From CAVZCC01 sp963773765 (lineage in GTDB: Bacteria; Actinomycetota; Acidimicrobiia; Acidimicrobiales; Microtrichaceae), in assembly GCA_963773765.1 (NCBI GenBank), contig CAVZCC010000006.1, positions 124,001 to 188,000 on the forward strand: a DNA stretch of 64,000 nucleotides, in the 5' to 3' direction. Every line of letters starts with the position of its first letter. The stretch's first letter is position 1. Position numbers and translations under genes: made by a program. The notes under the pieces are model-generated. The model saw only the letters and a list, made by a program, of their open reading frames with translations. It did no database searches and was not told the DNA's origin. This document shows, piece by piece, positions 1-8,765 of the stretch.

Positions 1-310
1 GGCGTCCCTGCGGGTCATCAACGGGGCCGTCCCCAAGATGTCCAACGCCCTCATCGAGGCGGTGGTGGAGAAGGTCCCGGACCTGGTCACCATGGGCGGG
101 CTCACGATCATCTCCAACATCTACGGCAACCCGGCGGTGTCCATCCCGGCCGGCACCGTGGAGGGCCTGCCGGTGGGCATGCAGGTGCTGGCCCCGCACC
201 ACCGCGACGCGGAGCTGTTCGACCTGGCCCTGGCCTACGAGCGGGAGATCGGCTGGCCCCTGGTGGCCCCGTCGGTCGCCGGCGCCCCGCGGGTCACCGC
301 TCCTGCCTGA
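1..310 (+). CDS. Amidase-signature hydrolase, C-terminal part
   Basis: Only the last ~103 residues are present; the frame enters from the left edge (first full codon at base 2) and stops at 308-310. The visible part is the conserved end of amidase-signature enzymes: GNPAVSIPAG, then GLPVGMQVLAP and the helix HHRDAELFDLALAYE. The Ser-cisSer-Lys catalytic residues lie outside the window. The same stretch recurs in the complete amidase at 60514-61878 (GHPAVSVPMG, VPMGLQVVAPRHRD), so the two are paralogues. These enzymes hydrolyse amide bonds; the substrate cannot be told from this fragment. Confidence 0.85.
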   Translation, partial: ASLRVINGAVPKMSNALIEAVVEKVPDLVTMGGLTIISNIYGNPAVSIPAGTVEGLPVGMQVLAPHHRDAELFDLALAYEREIGWPLVAPSVAGAPRVTAPA

Positions 311-341
311 GCCCGACCCGGCTCGGACCGGTCGTCCGGCG

Positions 342-353
342 CGACACTTGTCG
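342..353. promoter_or_regulatory. Short palindrome upstream of the reductase gene
   Basis: CGACACTTGTCG is a perfect inverted repeat of CGACA around a two-base centre, 70 bases before the start at 423. It lies in the only gap between the amidase and the reductase. It could be an operator or part of a weak terminator for the amidase; nothing else supports either role. Confidence 0.25.
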
Positions 354-422
354 GGACGCGAACTCGTGGGGAGTGGTCGCGTTGAGCGGTCGGATCTCCA
401 ACAGCTCCGCAGCGGGGGTGTC

Positions 423-980
423 ATGGCGAAGTTGATCTACGCGTCGAACATGTCCCTCGACGGCTGCACCGAGGATGCGCGCGGCGCCTTCGACTGGGCC
501 CCGCCGGACGACGACGTGTTCGTGTCCATCACCGAGCTCATGCGGTCCGCCGGCACCTACCTCTACGGGCGGCGCATGTACGACACCATGGCGGTGTGGG
601 AGACCGACGCCACCCTGGCCGACCGGTCGGACCTCACGGCCGACTACGCGGTCGCGTGGCAGGCGGCGGACAAGGTCGTCTACTCCTCGTCCCTGGACGC
701 TCCACGCACCGCGAACACCCGGCTCGAACGGCACTTCGACCCCGCCGCGGTGGCCGACCTCAAGGTCGCCGCCGGCAGGGACCTGTTGGTCGGCGGCCCG
801 AACCTGGCTGCCCAGGCACTCGCCGCCGGGCTGGTCGACGAACTGTCCCTGTTCGTGTGGCCGGTCGTGCTCGGCGGGCGCACCCCCGCGCTGCCGACCG
901 ACCTGCGCGTCGACCTGGAGCTCATCGACGAGCACCGGTTCGCCAACGGCGTGGTCCACCTCCGCCATCGCGTGACGTGA
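423..980 (+). CDS. Dihydrofolate reductase-fold (RibD C-terminal) family reductase
   Basis: A 185-residue protein of the DHFR/RibD C-terminal superfamily, NAD(P)H-dependent reductases often of unknown substrate. Visible features are the first strand AKLIYASNMSLDG, a YLYGRRMYDTM segment like the GR/Y helix of this family, and the cofactor-binding turn LLVGGPNLAAQALAAGLVDE followed by LSLFVWPVVLGGRTP. Length is normal for a single domain. ATG at 423 was chosen because the family's first strand begins right after it; an in-frame upstream start at 348 would add 25 non-conserved residues. The gene is isolated. Its role is unknown: these proteins are often annotated as DHFR but rarely act on folate. 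Confidence 0.85.
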   Translation: MAKLIYASNMSLDGCTEDARGAFDWAPPDDDVFVSITELMRSAGTYLYGRRMYDTMAVWETDATLADRSDLTADYAVAWQAADKVVYSSSLDAPRTANTRLERHFDPAAVADLKVAAGRDLLVGGPNLAAQALAAGLVDELSLFVWPVVLGGRTPALPTDLRVDLELIDEHRFANGVVHLRHRVT

Positions 981-1034
981 CGGTGCAGGCCTCGCACGAC
1001 ACGCTCCCCGACCGAGGTCAGCCGCAGACCGTGC

Positions 1035-2063
1035 TCAGACCGGCAGGATGATCTCCGCCGCCCGGCGGACCGTGGCCAGGTCGCCGGCGTGGATCAGGAT
1101 CTCGGTCACCGCCGACTCCTTCCACGCCGCCACCCGGTCCGCGATCCGGGCCGGGGTGCCGACCAGGGAGATCTCGTCCGCGAACTCCACCGGCACCTCG
1201 CCCACGGCCTGGTCGCCCTTGCCCTCGAAGAACAGGTCCTGGATGCGCTCGGCCTGTTCGCCCAGGCCCATCCGGGCCGCCAGCTTGGTGTGGTAGTTCT
1301 GGCCCTTGGCCCCCATGCCCCCGATGTAGAAGGCCAGCATGGCCCGGGTGCCGCCCAGCGCGGCCTCGATGGTGGCGGGGTCGTCGTCCTCGGTGACGGT
1401 GAAGGACGCCAGCGCGGCCACCTGGAACCCCTCGCGGGCACCGGCCAACTGGTCGGCGTAGACGTCCTGGCGGAACGGTGAGTAGTAGAGCGGGAGCCAG
1501 CCGTCGGCGATCTCCGCCGTCTGGGTCACGTTCCTGGGGCCCTCGGCGCCGAGGTAGATCGGGATGCTCCGCCGGAGCGGGTGCACGATCGACTTGAGGG
1601 GCTTGCCCAGCCCCACGCTGCCCTCGCCGTGGTACGGGTGCTGGTGGAACTCGCCCTGGTAGTCGAGCGGCTCCTCCCGGGCCACCACCCGGCGGATGAT
1701 CTCCACGTACTCCCGGGTCCGGGCCAGCGGCTTGTTGGACGGCCGGCCGTACCACCCCTCCACCACCTGGGGTCCCGACACGCCCAGGCCCAGCCGGAAC
1801 CGCCCGTTCGACAGGTAGTCCATGGTGATGGCGGACATGGCCGTGGCGGTCGGCGTGCGCGCCGCCAGTTGCATGACCGACGTGCCCAACTGGATGGTGG
1901 AGGTCTTCGCCGCCAGGTAGGCGAGCGGGGAGAGGGCGTCGGAGCCCCACGCCTCCGCGGTCCACACCGAGGTGAACCCCGCCCGCTCCGCCTCGACGGT
2001 GCGCTCCACCCAGTCGGCCGACGGCATCTGCCCCCAGTACCCGAGCTGCAGTCCGAGATCCAT
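1035..2063 (-). CDS. LLM-class F420-dependent oxidoreductase
   Basis: A 342-residue luciferase-like TIM-barrel protein. It begins MDLGLQLGYWGQ, the usual first strand of F420-dependent members, and has AGFTSVWTAEAWGSDAL near residue 30, FRLGLGVSGPQVVEGWYG near residue 100 and IPIYLGAEGPRNVTQTAEIADGWLP in the middle, as in actinobacterial oxidoreductases that use F420. ATG at 2063 starts directly at the conserved strand; an upstream start at 2111 would add 16 unlike residues. The gene lies 87 bases downstream of the crotonase on the same strand, so both may be read from the operator-controlled promoter near 3021. The substrate is unknown; an acyl-CoA or steroid-like pathway fits the neighbour. 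Confidence 0.88.
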   Translation of the reverse strand: MDLGLQLGYWGQMPSADWVERTVEAERAGFTSVWTAEAWGSDALSPLAYLAAKTSTIQLGTSVMQLAARTPTATAMSAITMDYLSNGRFRLGLGVSGPQVVEGWYGRPSNKPLARTREYVEIIRRVVAREEPLDYQGEFHQHPYHGEGSVGLGKPLKSIVHPLRRSIPIYLGAEGPRNVTQTAEIADGWLPLYYSPFRQDVYADQLAGAREGFQVAALASFTVTEDDDPATIEAALGGTRAMLAFYIGGMGAKGQNYHTKLAARMGLGEQAERIQDLFFEGKGDQAVGEVPVEFADEISLVGTPARIADRVAAWKESAVTEILIHAGDLATVRRAAEIILPV

Positions 2064-2150
2064 CAGTGACGCTGCCTTTCGTCGGTCCGTCGTTCCCGGG
2101 TCCTTCCCCACGCCTCGCAGGGGGGAGGATCCCTTCGTCGGTCGGGGTGC

Positions 2151-2957
2151 CTACTTGCCCTGGAAGTTGGGCTTGCGCTTCTCCTTGAACGCCCGCGGCC
2201 CTTCCTTGGCGTCCTCGGAGCCGAACACGTCCCACCCGTAGGTGAACTCGTACTCCAGCGCCTGGGTCTCCTCCATGCCGTTGGTCTCCCGCAGGGTCTT
2301 GAGCAGGGCCTGCACGGCCAGCGGGCCGTTCTCGCAGATGGCGTGGCCGATCTCCACCGCCTTGGCCAGGGCCTGGCCGTCGGGGACCACGTGGCCGACC
2401 AGCCCCAGCTCCAACGCCCGCCGGGCCGAGATGTGCTCGCCGGTGAGGAGCAGCTCGCAGGCGATGGTGTACGGGATCTGCCGCGGGATGCGGACCGCGG
2501 ACCCGCCCATGGGGTACAGCGACCAGCGCACCTCCGAGATGCCGAACTTGGCCGACTCGCCCGCGACGCGGATCTCCGTGGCCCCCAGCAGCTCGGTGCC
2601 GCCTGCGATGGCGGTGCCCTCCGCGGCCAGGATGAGCGGCACGCCCGGGCGCCAGGTGCGCAGCAGCGCCTTCCACGGCAGGTCGCCGTCGGCGGCCAAC
2701 CGGCCCTGCACGTCGATCTCGTCCGCGGCGGCGTCACCCTGGTGGCCGCCGGCCATCTCCTTGAGGTCGGCGCCGGAGCAGAAGTTGCCTCCTGCGCCCG
2801 TCAGCACCAGCGCCCGGATGTCGGGGTTGGTGTCGGCCTCGACGCAGGCGTCGTAGAGGCGGACCAGCATCTCGCCGTTGATCGCGTTCTGCCGCTCGGG
2901 ACGGTTGAGCGTCACGATCAGCAGGTGGCCATCGCGTTCGGTGAGTACGGCCGGCAT
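2151..2957 (-). CDS. Enoyl-CoA hydratase/isomerase, EchA19-like
   Basis: A 268-residue crotonase. The oxyanion-hole strand GAGGNFCSGADLKEMAGG is near residue 55, and the second conserved block (GTAIAGGTELLGATEIRVAG, then ESAKFGISEVRWSLYPMGGS) follows. From memory this second block and the C-terminal DAKEGPRAFKEKRKPNFQ closely resemble mycobacterial EchA19, which hydrates unsaturated cholesterol side-chain CoA thioesters. The reaction is addition of water to a trans-2-enoyl-CoA. The start at 2957 follows a purine-rich GGGGGGATCC. The promoter carries a KstR-like operator (3031-3050) over its -35 region, which agrees with a sterol or terpenoid role; that role is inference. Confidence 0.9.
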   Translation of the reverse strand: MPAVLTERDGHLLIVTLNRPERQNAINGEMLVRLYDACVEADTNPDIRALVLTGAGGNFCSGADLKEMAGGHQGDAAADEIDVQGRLAADGDLPWKALLRTWRPGVPLILAAEGTAIAGGTELLGATEIRVAGESAKFGISEVRWSLYPMGGSAVRIPRQIPYTIACELLLTGEHISARRALELGLVGHVVPDGQALAKAVEIGHAICENGPLAVQALLKTLRETNGMEETQALEYEFTYGWDVFGSEDAKEGPRAFKEKRKPNFQGK

Positions 2958-3030
2958 GGATCCCCCCTCGGGTCACGGTCGGGCGGCGTGTGCGTTCCGC
3001 CGCCCCGGTCGCCTGACCCTAGGCGAGCAA

Positions 3031-3050
3031 CTGGAACGCGTTCTATTTCA
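3031..3050 (-). promoter_or_regulatory. KstR-like operator over the crotonase promoter
   Basis: Read leftward the site contains TAGAACGCGTTCCA, an exact fit to the mycobacterial KstR motif TnnAACnnGTTnnA, followed by GTT. The palindromic core GAACGCGTTC (3034-3043) ends 12 bases before the -10 box TAGGGT (complement of 3016-3021) of the leftward crotonase gene, so it covers the -35 region. Two more copies at the same distance from a -10 box lie at 21651-21670 and 35085-35104. The rightward gene at 3098 has its own -10, TAGGTT at 3086-3091. Confidence 0.65.
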
Positions 3051-3097
3051 GGGGCACGGGTTCGGGGACCCCGGCGCAGGGGCCCTAGGTTGTCGTC

Positions 3098-3838
3098 GTG
3101 ACACGGGTCTACATCCATGAGTACGTCGACGTGATCGGGACCGAGCGGGCCCGGTACCAGCACCACATGACCGCCAACTGGGTGCCGGAGGTGGCCGGAG
3201 TGCGCCGCCAGCGGTGCTTCGGCGTGTTCTCGGTGGTGGGTTCCACCGCACGGTGGCCCCAGGCGCTCAACCTGTGGGAGCTGGACTCGTGGTCGGACCT
3301 GGCCCACGACCTGGAGCTGGAGCTCAGCGGACCGGGCCACCGCGACCCGGTGCTGGCGGAGTGGTGGGCGGAGGCGGCGGCGTTCCGGACCGGGGGCACC
3401 GACCGGATCCTGGTGGCCCACGAGGACAGCCCCGGCGCCGAGGACTGGGCCGCCCGTGGCGGCACCGGCGCCGTCGCCTACGTGCACGAGACCCTGCGGT
3501 GCCCGCCGGGCCGGGCCCGGGAGGTGTGTGACGTCGTGGTGGGACCCGGCGCGGACGACCACGGCCGGTTCGGCCTGGGCCTGGTCGGGGCCTTCCGCAC
3601 CGCCATGGCCGCGGACGACGAGGTCATCGCCCTCTGGTCGGTGCCCGACTGGGCGGCGTGGGCGACCTACGAGGAGGCCGCCGACGGCGCGGACACGGAG
3701 TTCTTCCGCCTGTGGGAGCGCCTCGGTGGCCGCATCGAGGCCCGGGACCGCATCCTGTTGGTGGACGCCGAGCTGTCGCCGCTGCGCATCGGACGCCAGC
3801 CCCTGGCCTCCGACCGTCGCCCCCTCGACCAGGTCTGA
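3098..3838 (+). CDS. Unknown protein with two alpha/beta-barrel-like (NIPSNAP-type) halves
   Basis: A 246-residue soluble protein I cannot name. It looks like a duplication: residues 1-110 begin VYIHEYVDVIGTERARYQHHM and residues 125-220 begin VAYVHETLRCPPGRAREVCDVV. Each half continues to an aliphatic or aromatic strand (ALNLWELDSWSDLAHDLE; EVIALWSVPDWAAWATYEE) as in dimeric alpha/beta-barrel (NIPSNAP, EthD) domains, which bind small hydrophobic ligands or heme. The GTG start at 3098 lies six bases after a -10 box TAGGTT (3086-3091), so the message is probably leaderless. It is divergent from the crotonase and shares its operator region. Fold assignment is tentative. Confidence 0.6.
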   Translation: MTRVYIHEYVDVIGTERARYQHHMTANWVPEVAGVRRQRCFGVFSVVGSTARWPQALNLWELDSWSDLAHDLELELSGPGHRDPVLAEWWAEAAAFRTGGTDRILVAHEDSPGAEDWAARGGTGAVAYVHETLRCPPGRAREVCDVVVGPGADDHGRFGLGLVGAFRTAMAADDEVIALWSVPDWAAWATYEEAADGADTEFFRLWERLGGRIEARDRILLVDAELSPLRIGRQPLASDRRPLDQV

Positions 3839-3857
3839 CCGGTCCCGGCGGTCTGAT

Positions 3858-3878
3858 CCGTCCGGACCGTCCGGACGG
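3858..3878. terminator. Hairpin between convergent genes
   Basis: CCGTCCGGA and TCCGGACGG form a perfect 9-bp stem with a 3-base loop, between the convergent ends at 3838 and 3899. There is no T tract, as is common in very GC-rich genomes. It probably ends transcription in both directions. Confidence 0.5.
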
Positions 3879-3898
3879 GCCGACGGTCCGGCCGCGGG

Positions 3899-4243
3899 TC
3901 AGGAGCGGTGGTTGGGCTCGTGCTTGGTCTTGTAGTCGTTGTACTGGCGGATCCACTCGTCGCGGGCGTCGGCCACGCCCACCCACACGTCCTCCTTGTT
4001 GGAGGTGGCGACGATGGTCGGGATGCCGGCGATGTGACCCTCCAGGGTGACCTTCTGGCCGGTGGACTCGCGCTCGTTGACCATGAGGTCGAACCGGACG
4101 GTGTCCTCCCCGCGGCCGACGAGGCGGTGGTCGATCTTGTCCAGGATCCCGACGACCGTCGGTCGCTCGTCGTCGTGGAAGCCGTGACCGAGGTGGAGGC
4201 ACTTCTCGACGGTGGCGTCGGTGGGGCTGGGCGTCGTGCTCAT
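3899..4243 (-). CDS. Putative HPF/RaiA-like ribosome-associated protein
   Basis: A 114-residue protein whose element order looks like the beta-alpha-beta-beta-beta-alpha fold of ribosome hibernation factors: first strand EKCLHLGHGF, helix RPTVVGILDKIDHRLVG, strand DTVRFDLMVNER, strand QKVTLEGHIAGI, strand PTIVATSNKE, then a long helix DVWVGVADARDEWIRQY ending in basic DYKTKHEP, as in RaiA/HPF. Such proteins bind the 30S decoding centre and slow translation in stress. The match is by pattern only. Its ATG overlaps the TGA of the GGDEF-EAL gene by four bases (4240-4243), which implies translational coupling to a cyclic-di-GMP enzyme. A different small stress protein is possible. Confidence 0.45.
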   Translation of the reverse strand: MSTTPSPTDATVEKCLHLGHGFHDDERPTVVGILDKIDHRLVGRGEDTVRFDLMVNERESTGQKVTLEGHIAGIPTIVATSNKEDVWVGVADARDEWIRQYNDYKTKHEPNHRS

Positions 4244-6884
4244 CTCAACGGTCTACCAGCGGTCGGCTCCGGGACGGAATCCCGGAGCTGCTCCAGCAGG
4301 CGGTCCTCGGTCACCGGCCGGGAGAACAGGTAGCCCTGGGCCCGGGTGCAGCCCAGCTCCACCAGGGCCCGGCGCTGTGCCTCGGTCTCCACGCCCTCGG
4401 CCACCACGCTCAGGCCCAGGGACCGGGCCAGGCTCAGGATCGTGGTGGCGATGGCGGTGTCCTCGGCGTCGTCGGGGAGGCCGTCGACGAAGGACCGGTC
4501 GATCTTCAGGATGTCCAGCGGGAACCGCTTCAGGAAGCTCAGCGAGCTGTAGCCGGTGCCGAAGTCGTCCACGGCCAGGTGGACGCCCACCTCGCGCAGC
4601 TCGGTCAGGACCCGGAGGCCGACCGCGGCGTCGCGCATCAGCGCCGTCTCGGTGATCTCCAGGCACAGGCGCCCGGGTGGCAGGCCGGCGGAGGCGAGGA
4701 GGTCCGCGACCTCCGACGAGAGTCCCGGCTCGTCCAGCTGGCGGGCCGACAGGTTGACCCGGATCACGAAGTCCTGGCTCACCAGGCCCCGGTCGATCCA
4801 TCCGGCCGCGGCACGACAGGCCCGGGCCAGGACCCAGCCGCCCAGCGCCACGATCATGCCGTTGTCCTCCGCCAACGGCACGAACCGGTCGGCGGCCAAC
4901 AGGCCACGGGCGGGGTGGCGCCACCGGACCAGCGCCTCGGCGCCCACGATCCGTCCCGTGAGGAGGTCGACCTCGGGCTGGTAGTGGACCTCGATCTCCT
5001 CCCGCTCCAGGGCGCCGGCCATGGCCTGGTCCAGCTCGGTGCGCTCGCTCACCTCGGCCCGGAGGACGTCGTCGAAGGTGCACACGCGGTTCCGGCCCAG
5101 GTCCTTGGCCCGGTACATGGCGGCATCGGCCCAGCGGAGCAGGTCGATGGCCTCGGCGGGCTCCTCGGTGGCCACCACGCCGATCGAGACCGTGACCGGG
5201 AACGAGGTGCCGTCGATGTCGAGCGGCGCCCGAAGGGCGTCCTGCAACCGGTCGGCCACGGCCAGGGCGCCGTCGGTGTCCACGTCGTGGAGGAGCACGG
5301 TGAACTCGTCGCCGCCCAGCCGGGCCAGCACGTCGCCGGGGCGCAGCGCGATGGCCAACCGGTCGGCCACCCGGCACAGCAGGCGGTCGCCCACCCCGTG
5401 GCCCAGGGAGTCGTTGACCGCCTTGAACCGGTCGAGGTCCAGGAAGAGCAGGGCGAGGCCTCCGGGGAGGGTTGTCAGGGCGTCGGCGGCCTGGCCCAGC
5501 ACGGCCAGGAGGAGGGCCCGGTTGGGGAGGCCGGTGAGGGTGTCGTGGGTGGCCCGGTGGGCCAGCTCGGCCTCCTGGCGGCGGCGGTCGGTCTGGTCGC
5601 GGGTCACCAGCAGGACCGACTCCACGGTGCCGTCGGCGCCGACCTCGGGCACGAAGGTGGCCTCGAACCACAGCTCGTCCCCCGGGGGGCCGACGGCGTA
5701 CTCGATGGTGCGGGTGCCGAGCTCCGCCACGGTGGCCCGGAACGCACGGTGGAAGGCCGGCCGGTGGACCCCGGTCAACCGGGGCCAGCCGTTGACCATG
5801 CGGGTGCCCCTGGCCCGGAGCACGTCGCGGTCCCGGGCGGCGGTGGCGTTGGCGAACACGATGCCACCGGCGAGGTCGAAGCGGAGCACGCCGTCGGGCA
5901 GGTTCTCCACCAGCGTGCCGAACCGGCGCTCGCTGCGGTCCAGCGCCGCGGTGGCCCGGCGGGCGTCGTCGATGTCGGTCAGGTGGATGGTGGTGTAGGT
6001 GAGCCACCCGTCCGGCCCGCGGAGGCGCGGGCATCCATGCGGTGCCAGCGTTCACCGGCGGGGGTGAGGAGGCGGAGCTCGCTGGTGATGGCGTCGGGGC
6101 CACCCGGGGGCAGCATCGCGGCCCAGCTCGGCATGGCCTCGGCCCGGTCGCCGGGATGGGTGAAGGCGTCGATGTCGGACCCGACCAGGTCACCGCCGGG
6201 GACCACGAGCAGCTCGACCGCCTTCTCGTTCGCCTGCAGGACCCGGCCCCGGTCGTCCACCAGCATGAGGGGGACGGAGGCCTCGTGGAACACGGCCCGG
6301 AGCTCGTCGACGGTGGTGGCCAGCTCCGCCTCCGCCACGCTGCGGGCCAGCACCTGTTCCATGAGCGAGGCCACGGCTCGCAGCGCCGTCACGTCCTCGG
6401 GCCGCCACGCCACGGCGCTGGCGACGCAGTCGAACCCGATCACCCCGGCCAGCCGGCCGTCCAGGCGGAACGGGACCTCCAGGATGGCGGTGATGCCCTG
6501 GTCCAGGAGGTAGTCCCGGTCCTGGGCCCAGTCGCCGTCCAGGGCGGTGACGTCGGTGATCTCGTTGACCTCCAGGCGTGCCAGCCGCTCGTGTTGGCGG
6601 GGGGCGGCCCACACGTCGTTGCCCTGTTCCATGTCGAAGGACGGCTCGATGCCGGGTCCACACCATTCGTGGGTCATCCAGCTGGTGGCGGTGTCCTCGT
6701 CGTAGCGGATGATGTAGCTGCGGTCGGCGCCGACGAACGAGGCCAGCTCCTGGAGGCTCGTCCGCAGCGCGTCCTCCAGGTGGGCCGGGGACACGGCGAC
6801 GAACCGCGCGAACAGCCCGTTGAGGAGCCGCTGGAAGTCGGCCAGGCGATCGCCGGACCGGGGGTCGTCATCGCCTCGGGACAT
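4240..6884 (-). pseudogene. GAF-PAS-PAS-GGDEF-EAL cyclic-di-GMP protein, one frameshift
   Basis: Read leftward from ATG 6884 the order is a GAF-like domain (FVGADRSYIIRYDEDTATSWM, residues 20-180), a PAS domain (VPLMLVDDRGRVLQANEKAV), a second PAS (ENLPDGVLRFDLAGGIVFAN), GGDEF and EAL. The GGDEF half has an intact active site (ARLGGDEFTVLL) and an RxxD inhibitory site (RPGD) five residues before it. The EAL half keeps EALVRW, DDFGTGYSSL and AEGVE, so both synthase and phosphodiesterase sites look functional. One base seems missing in a G run at 6016-6020, which splits the frame inside the first PAS; everything reads through if it is restored. A -10 box TAGCCT lies nine bases before the start. 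Confidence 0.85.
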
Positions 6885-6960
6885 ACCGGCCCAAGGCTAT
6901 CGACGGCAGGGGCCGGCCCCACCGGGCCGGAGGTCACAGGCGCGGGGCCCGGTGCGGCCG

Positions 6961-7965
6961 TCAGGCCAGCAGTCGCAGTGCGGCGCCCAGGTCCACGTTG
7001 CCGCCGGAGAGGACCACGCCCACGCGCCGGCCCGCGAACCGACGGTCCCCCAGGGCGGCCAGCGCCACCGCACCGGACGGCTCCACCACCTGCTTGGCCC
7101 GCTCCCACAGCATGGCCATGGACCCCACGATGGCGTCCTCCTCCACCCGGACCACGCCCCGGGTCAGTTCCGACAGGGCCCGGTGGGTGCGCGGCGCCAG
7201 GGAGGTCAGCAGCCCGTCGGCCACCGTCCGGGGGTCGGTCTGGGGGACCAGGTGCCCGGCCTCCAGGGAGCGGGCGGCGTCATCGGCCCCGGCCGGCTCG
7301 GCGGCCCAGACATCCACCCCGGGAGCCAGGGCGGCCACGGTCACCGCCGTGCCCGACAGGAGGCCACCGCCCCCGACCGGCACGACCACGGCGTCCAGGT
7401 CGTCGACCTGCTCCAGGAGCTCCAGCGCCGCGGTGCCGGCCCCGGCGATGACCCGGAGGTCGTCGTAGGGGTGGACCTCCACGGCTCCGGTCTCCTCCAG
7501 CAACCGGGCCAGGGTGGACTCCCGGTCCGCCAGGGTGGGGTGGCAGAACACCACCTCGGCCCCGTAGCCACGGGTGGCGGCCACCTTCACCCGGGGGGCG
7601 TCCTCCGGCATGACGATCCAGCACGGGATGCCGCGGTCCCGGGCGGCCAGGGCCAGGGCGGCGGCGTGGTTGCCCGACGAGTGGGCGGCCACGCCGCGGG
7701 CGGCGACGGCCCCCTGGAGGGAACGCACGGCATTGGAGGCGCCCCGGGCCTTGAACGCACCGGCCCGCTGCAGGTGCTCGGCCTTGAGGTGGACCTCGGC
7801 GCCGGCCCACCGGTCGATCGCGGCGCACCGCAGCACCGGGGTGCGGTGGACCAGGCCCCGGATCCGGTCGGCCGCGTCGCGCACGTCGTCCACCGTGGGC
7901 AGCGCCGTGTCCGCCGTGTCCGGCGCGTCCGGCCCCTGCCCGGTGGCCGCGGCCCCTGCGTTCAC
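6961..7965 (-). CDS. PLP-dependent threonine/serine dehydratase-like lyase
   Basis: A 334-residue fold-type II PLP enzyme. The PLP lysine is in RAGAFKARGASNAV (near residue 55), the substrate loop is HSSGNHAAALALAARDRGI, and the phosphate-binding glycine loop is VGGGGLLSGTAV (near residue 170). There is no C-terminal ACT-like regulatory domain, so it resembles catabolic threonine dehydratases and serine racemases, which convert Thr/Ser to the 2-oxoacid and ammonia. The start is GTG at 7965; its GTGA overlaps the TGA of the SDR gene (7962-7964). It is third in the run thioesterase-SDR-lyase. The true substrate could be another hydroxy amino acid. Confidence 0.88.
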   Translation of the reverse strand: MNAGAAATGQGPDAPDTADTALPTVDDVRDAADRIRGLVHRTPVLRCAAIDRWAGAEVHLKAEHLQRAGAFKARGASNAVRSLQGAVAARGVAAHSSGNHAAALALAARDRGIPCWIVMPEDAPRVKVAATRGYGAEVVFCHPTLADRESTLARLLEETGAVEVHPYDDLRVIAGAGTAALELLEQVDDLDAVVVPVGGGGLLSGTAVTVAALAPGVDVWAAEPAGADDAARSLEAGHLVPQTDPRTVADGLLTSLAPRTHRALSELTRGVVRVEEDAIVGSMAMLWERAKQVVEPSGAVALAALGDRRFAGRRVGVVLSGGNVDLGAALRLLA

Positions 7966-8765
7966 CGCTCCGGTGGCTCCAGGTCCGGGATCCCCAGGGC
8001 CAGGGTGGGCGTCTGGATGCCGCCGTCGATCTCCAGCATCTTGCCGGTCAGGTACGACCCGGCCGGCGAGCAGAGGTAGAGGACACCGGCCGCGATGTCG
8101 TCGGGGGTGCCCAGCCGGCGCAGCGGCGTGTTGGCCTCCATCGTGGCCCGCAGGTCGTCGGAGAGGACGGTGGCGAGCGCATCGGTGGCGACGGATCCCA
8201 CGGCGATGCCGTTGACCCGGATGTGGGGGGCCAGGTCCATGGCCAGGTTGCGGGTGAGGTGGGTCAGCGCGCCCTTGGCCGTGCCGTAGGCCGCGAAGCC
8301 GCGGTCGGCCAGGCGCCCGGCGGTGGAGGAGATGTTGACGATCGAGCCGCCACCCCGGGCGATGATGGCCGGCACGGCGTGCTTGGTGAGCTCGAACGCC
8401 GTCGTCACGTTGAACGTGAAGGCCTTCTCGAAGCTGCGGGCCGAGGTCTCCAGCAGTGGCTTGGGGAAGGATCCCCCGGCGTTGTTGACCAGCAGGTCGA
8501 GCCCGCCCAGCCGCTCCGTCGCCACCGTGACCAGCTCGCCCAGGCGGTCCAGGTCCATCACGTCGAACACGACCGGCTCGGCCCGGCGCCCCATGGCCCG
8601 GGCCAGCTCCGCCACCTCCTCCACGTGCTCGGCGGTGCGGGCCGCCACCACGACGTCGGCCCCGGCCTCGGCCAGGGCCAGCGCGGAGGCCCGTCCGATG
8701 CCGCGGCCGGCACCGGTGACCAGCGCGACCCTCCCGTCCACGCGGAACTGGTCGAGGATGCTCAT
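7962..8765 (-). CDS. Short-chain dehydrogenase/reductase
   Basis: A 267-residue classical SDR. The cofactor motif is TGAGRGIG (residues 17-24), NNAGGSF stands for NNAG, and the catalytic pair is YGTAKGA (Tyr and Lys), with INISSTAGR supplying the serine. It ends LTGKMLEIDGGIQTP, typical of 3-oxoacyl or 3-hydroxyacyl oxidoreductases. The ATG at 8765 overlaps the stop of the thioesterase gene by four bases, and its own stop overlaps the lyase start, so the three are very probably co-translated. NAD(H) or NADP(H) preference and substrate are not determined; a CoA thioester is plausible next to a thioesterase. Confidence 0.9.
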   Translation of the reverse strand: MSILDQFRVDGRVALVTGAGRGIGRASALALAEAGADVVVAARTAEHVEEVAELARAMGRRAEPVVFDVMDLDRLGELVTVATERLGGLDLLVNNAGGSFPKPLLETSARSFEKAFTFNVTTAFELTKHAVPAIIARGGGSIVNISSTAGRLADRGFAAYGTAKGALTHLTRNLAMDLAPHIRVNGIAVGSVATDALATVLSDDLRATMEANTPLRRLGTPDDIAAGVLYLCSPAGSYLTGKMLEIDGGIQTPTLALGIPDLEPPER

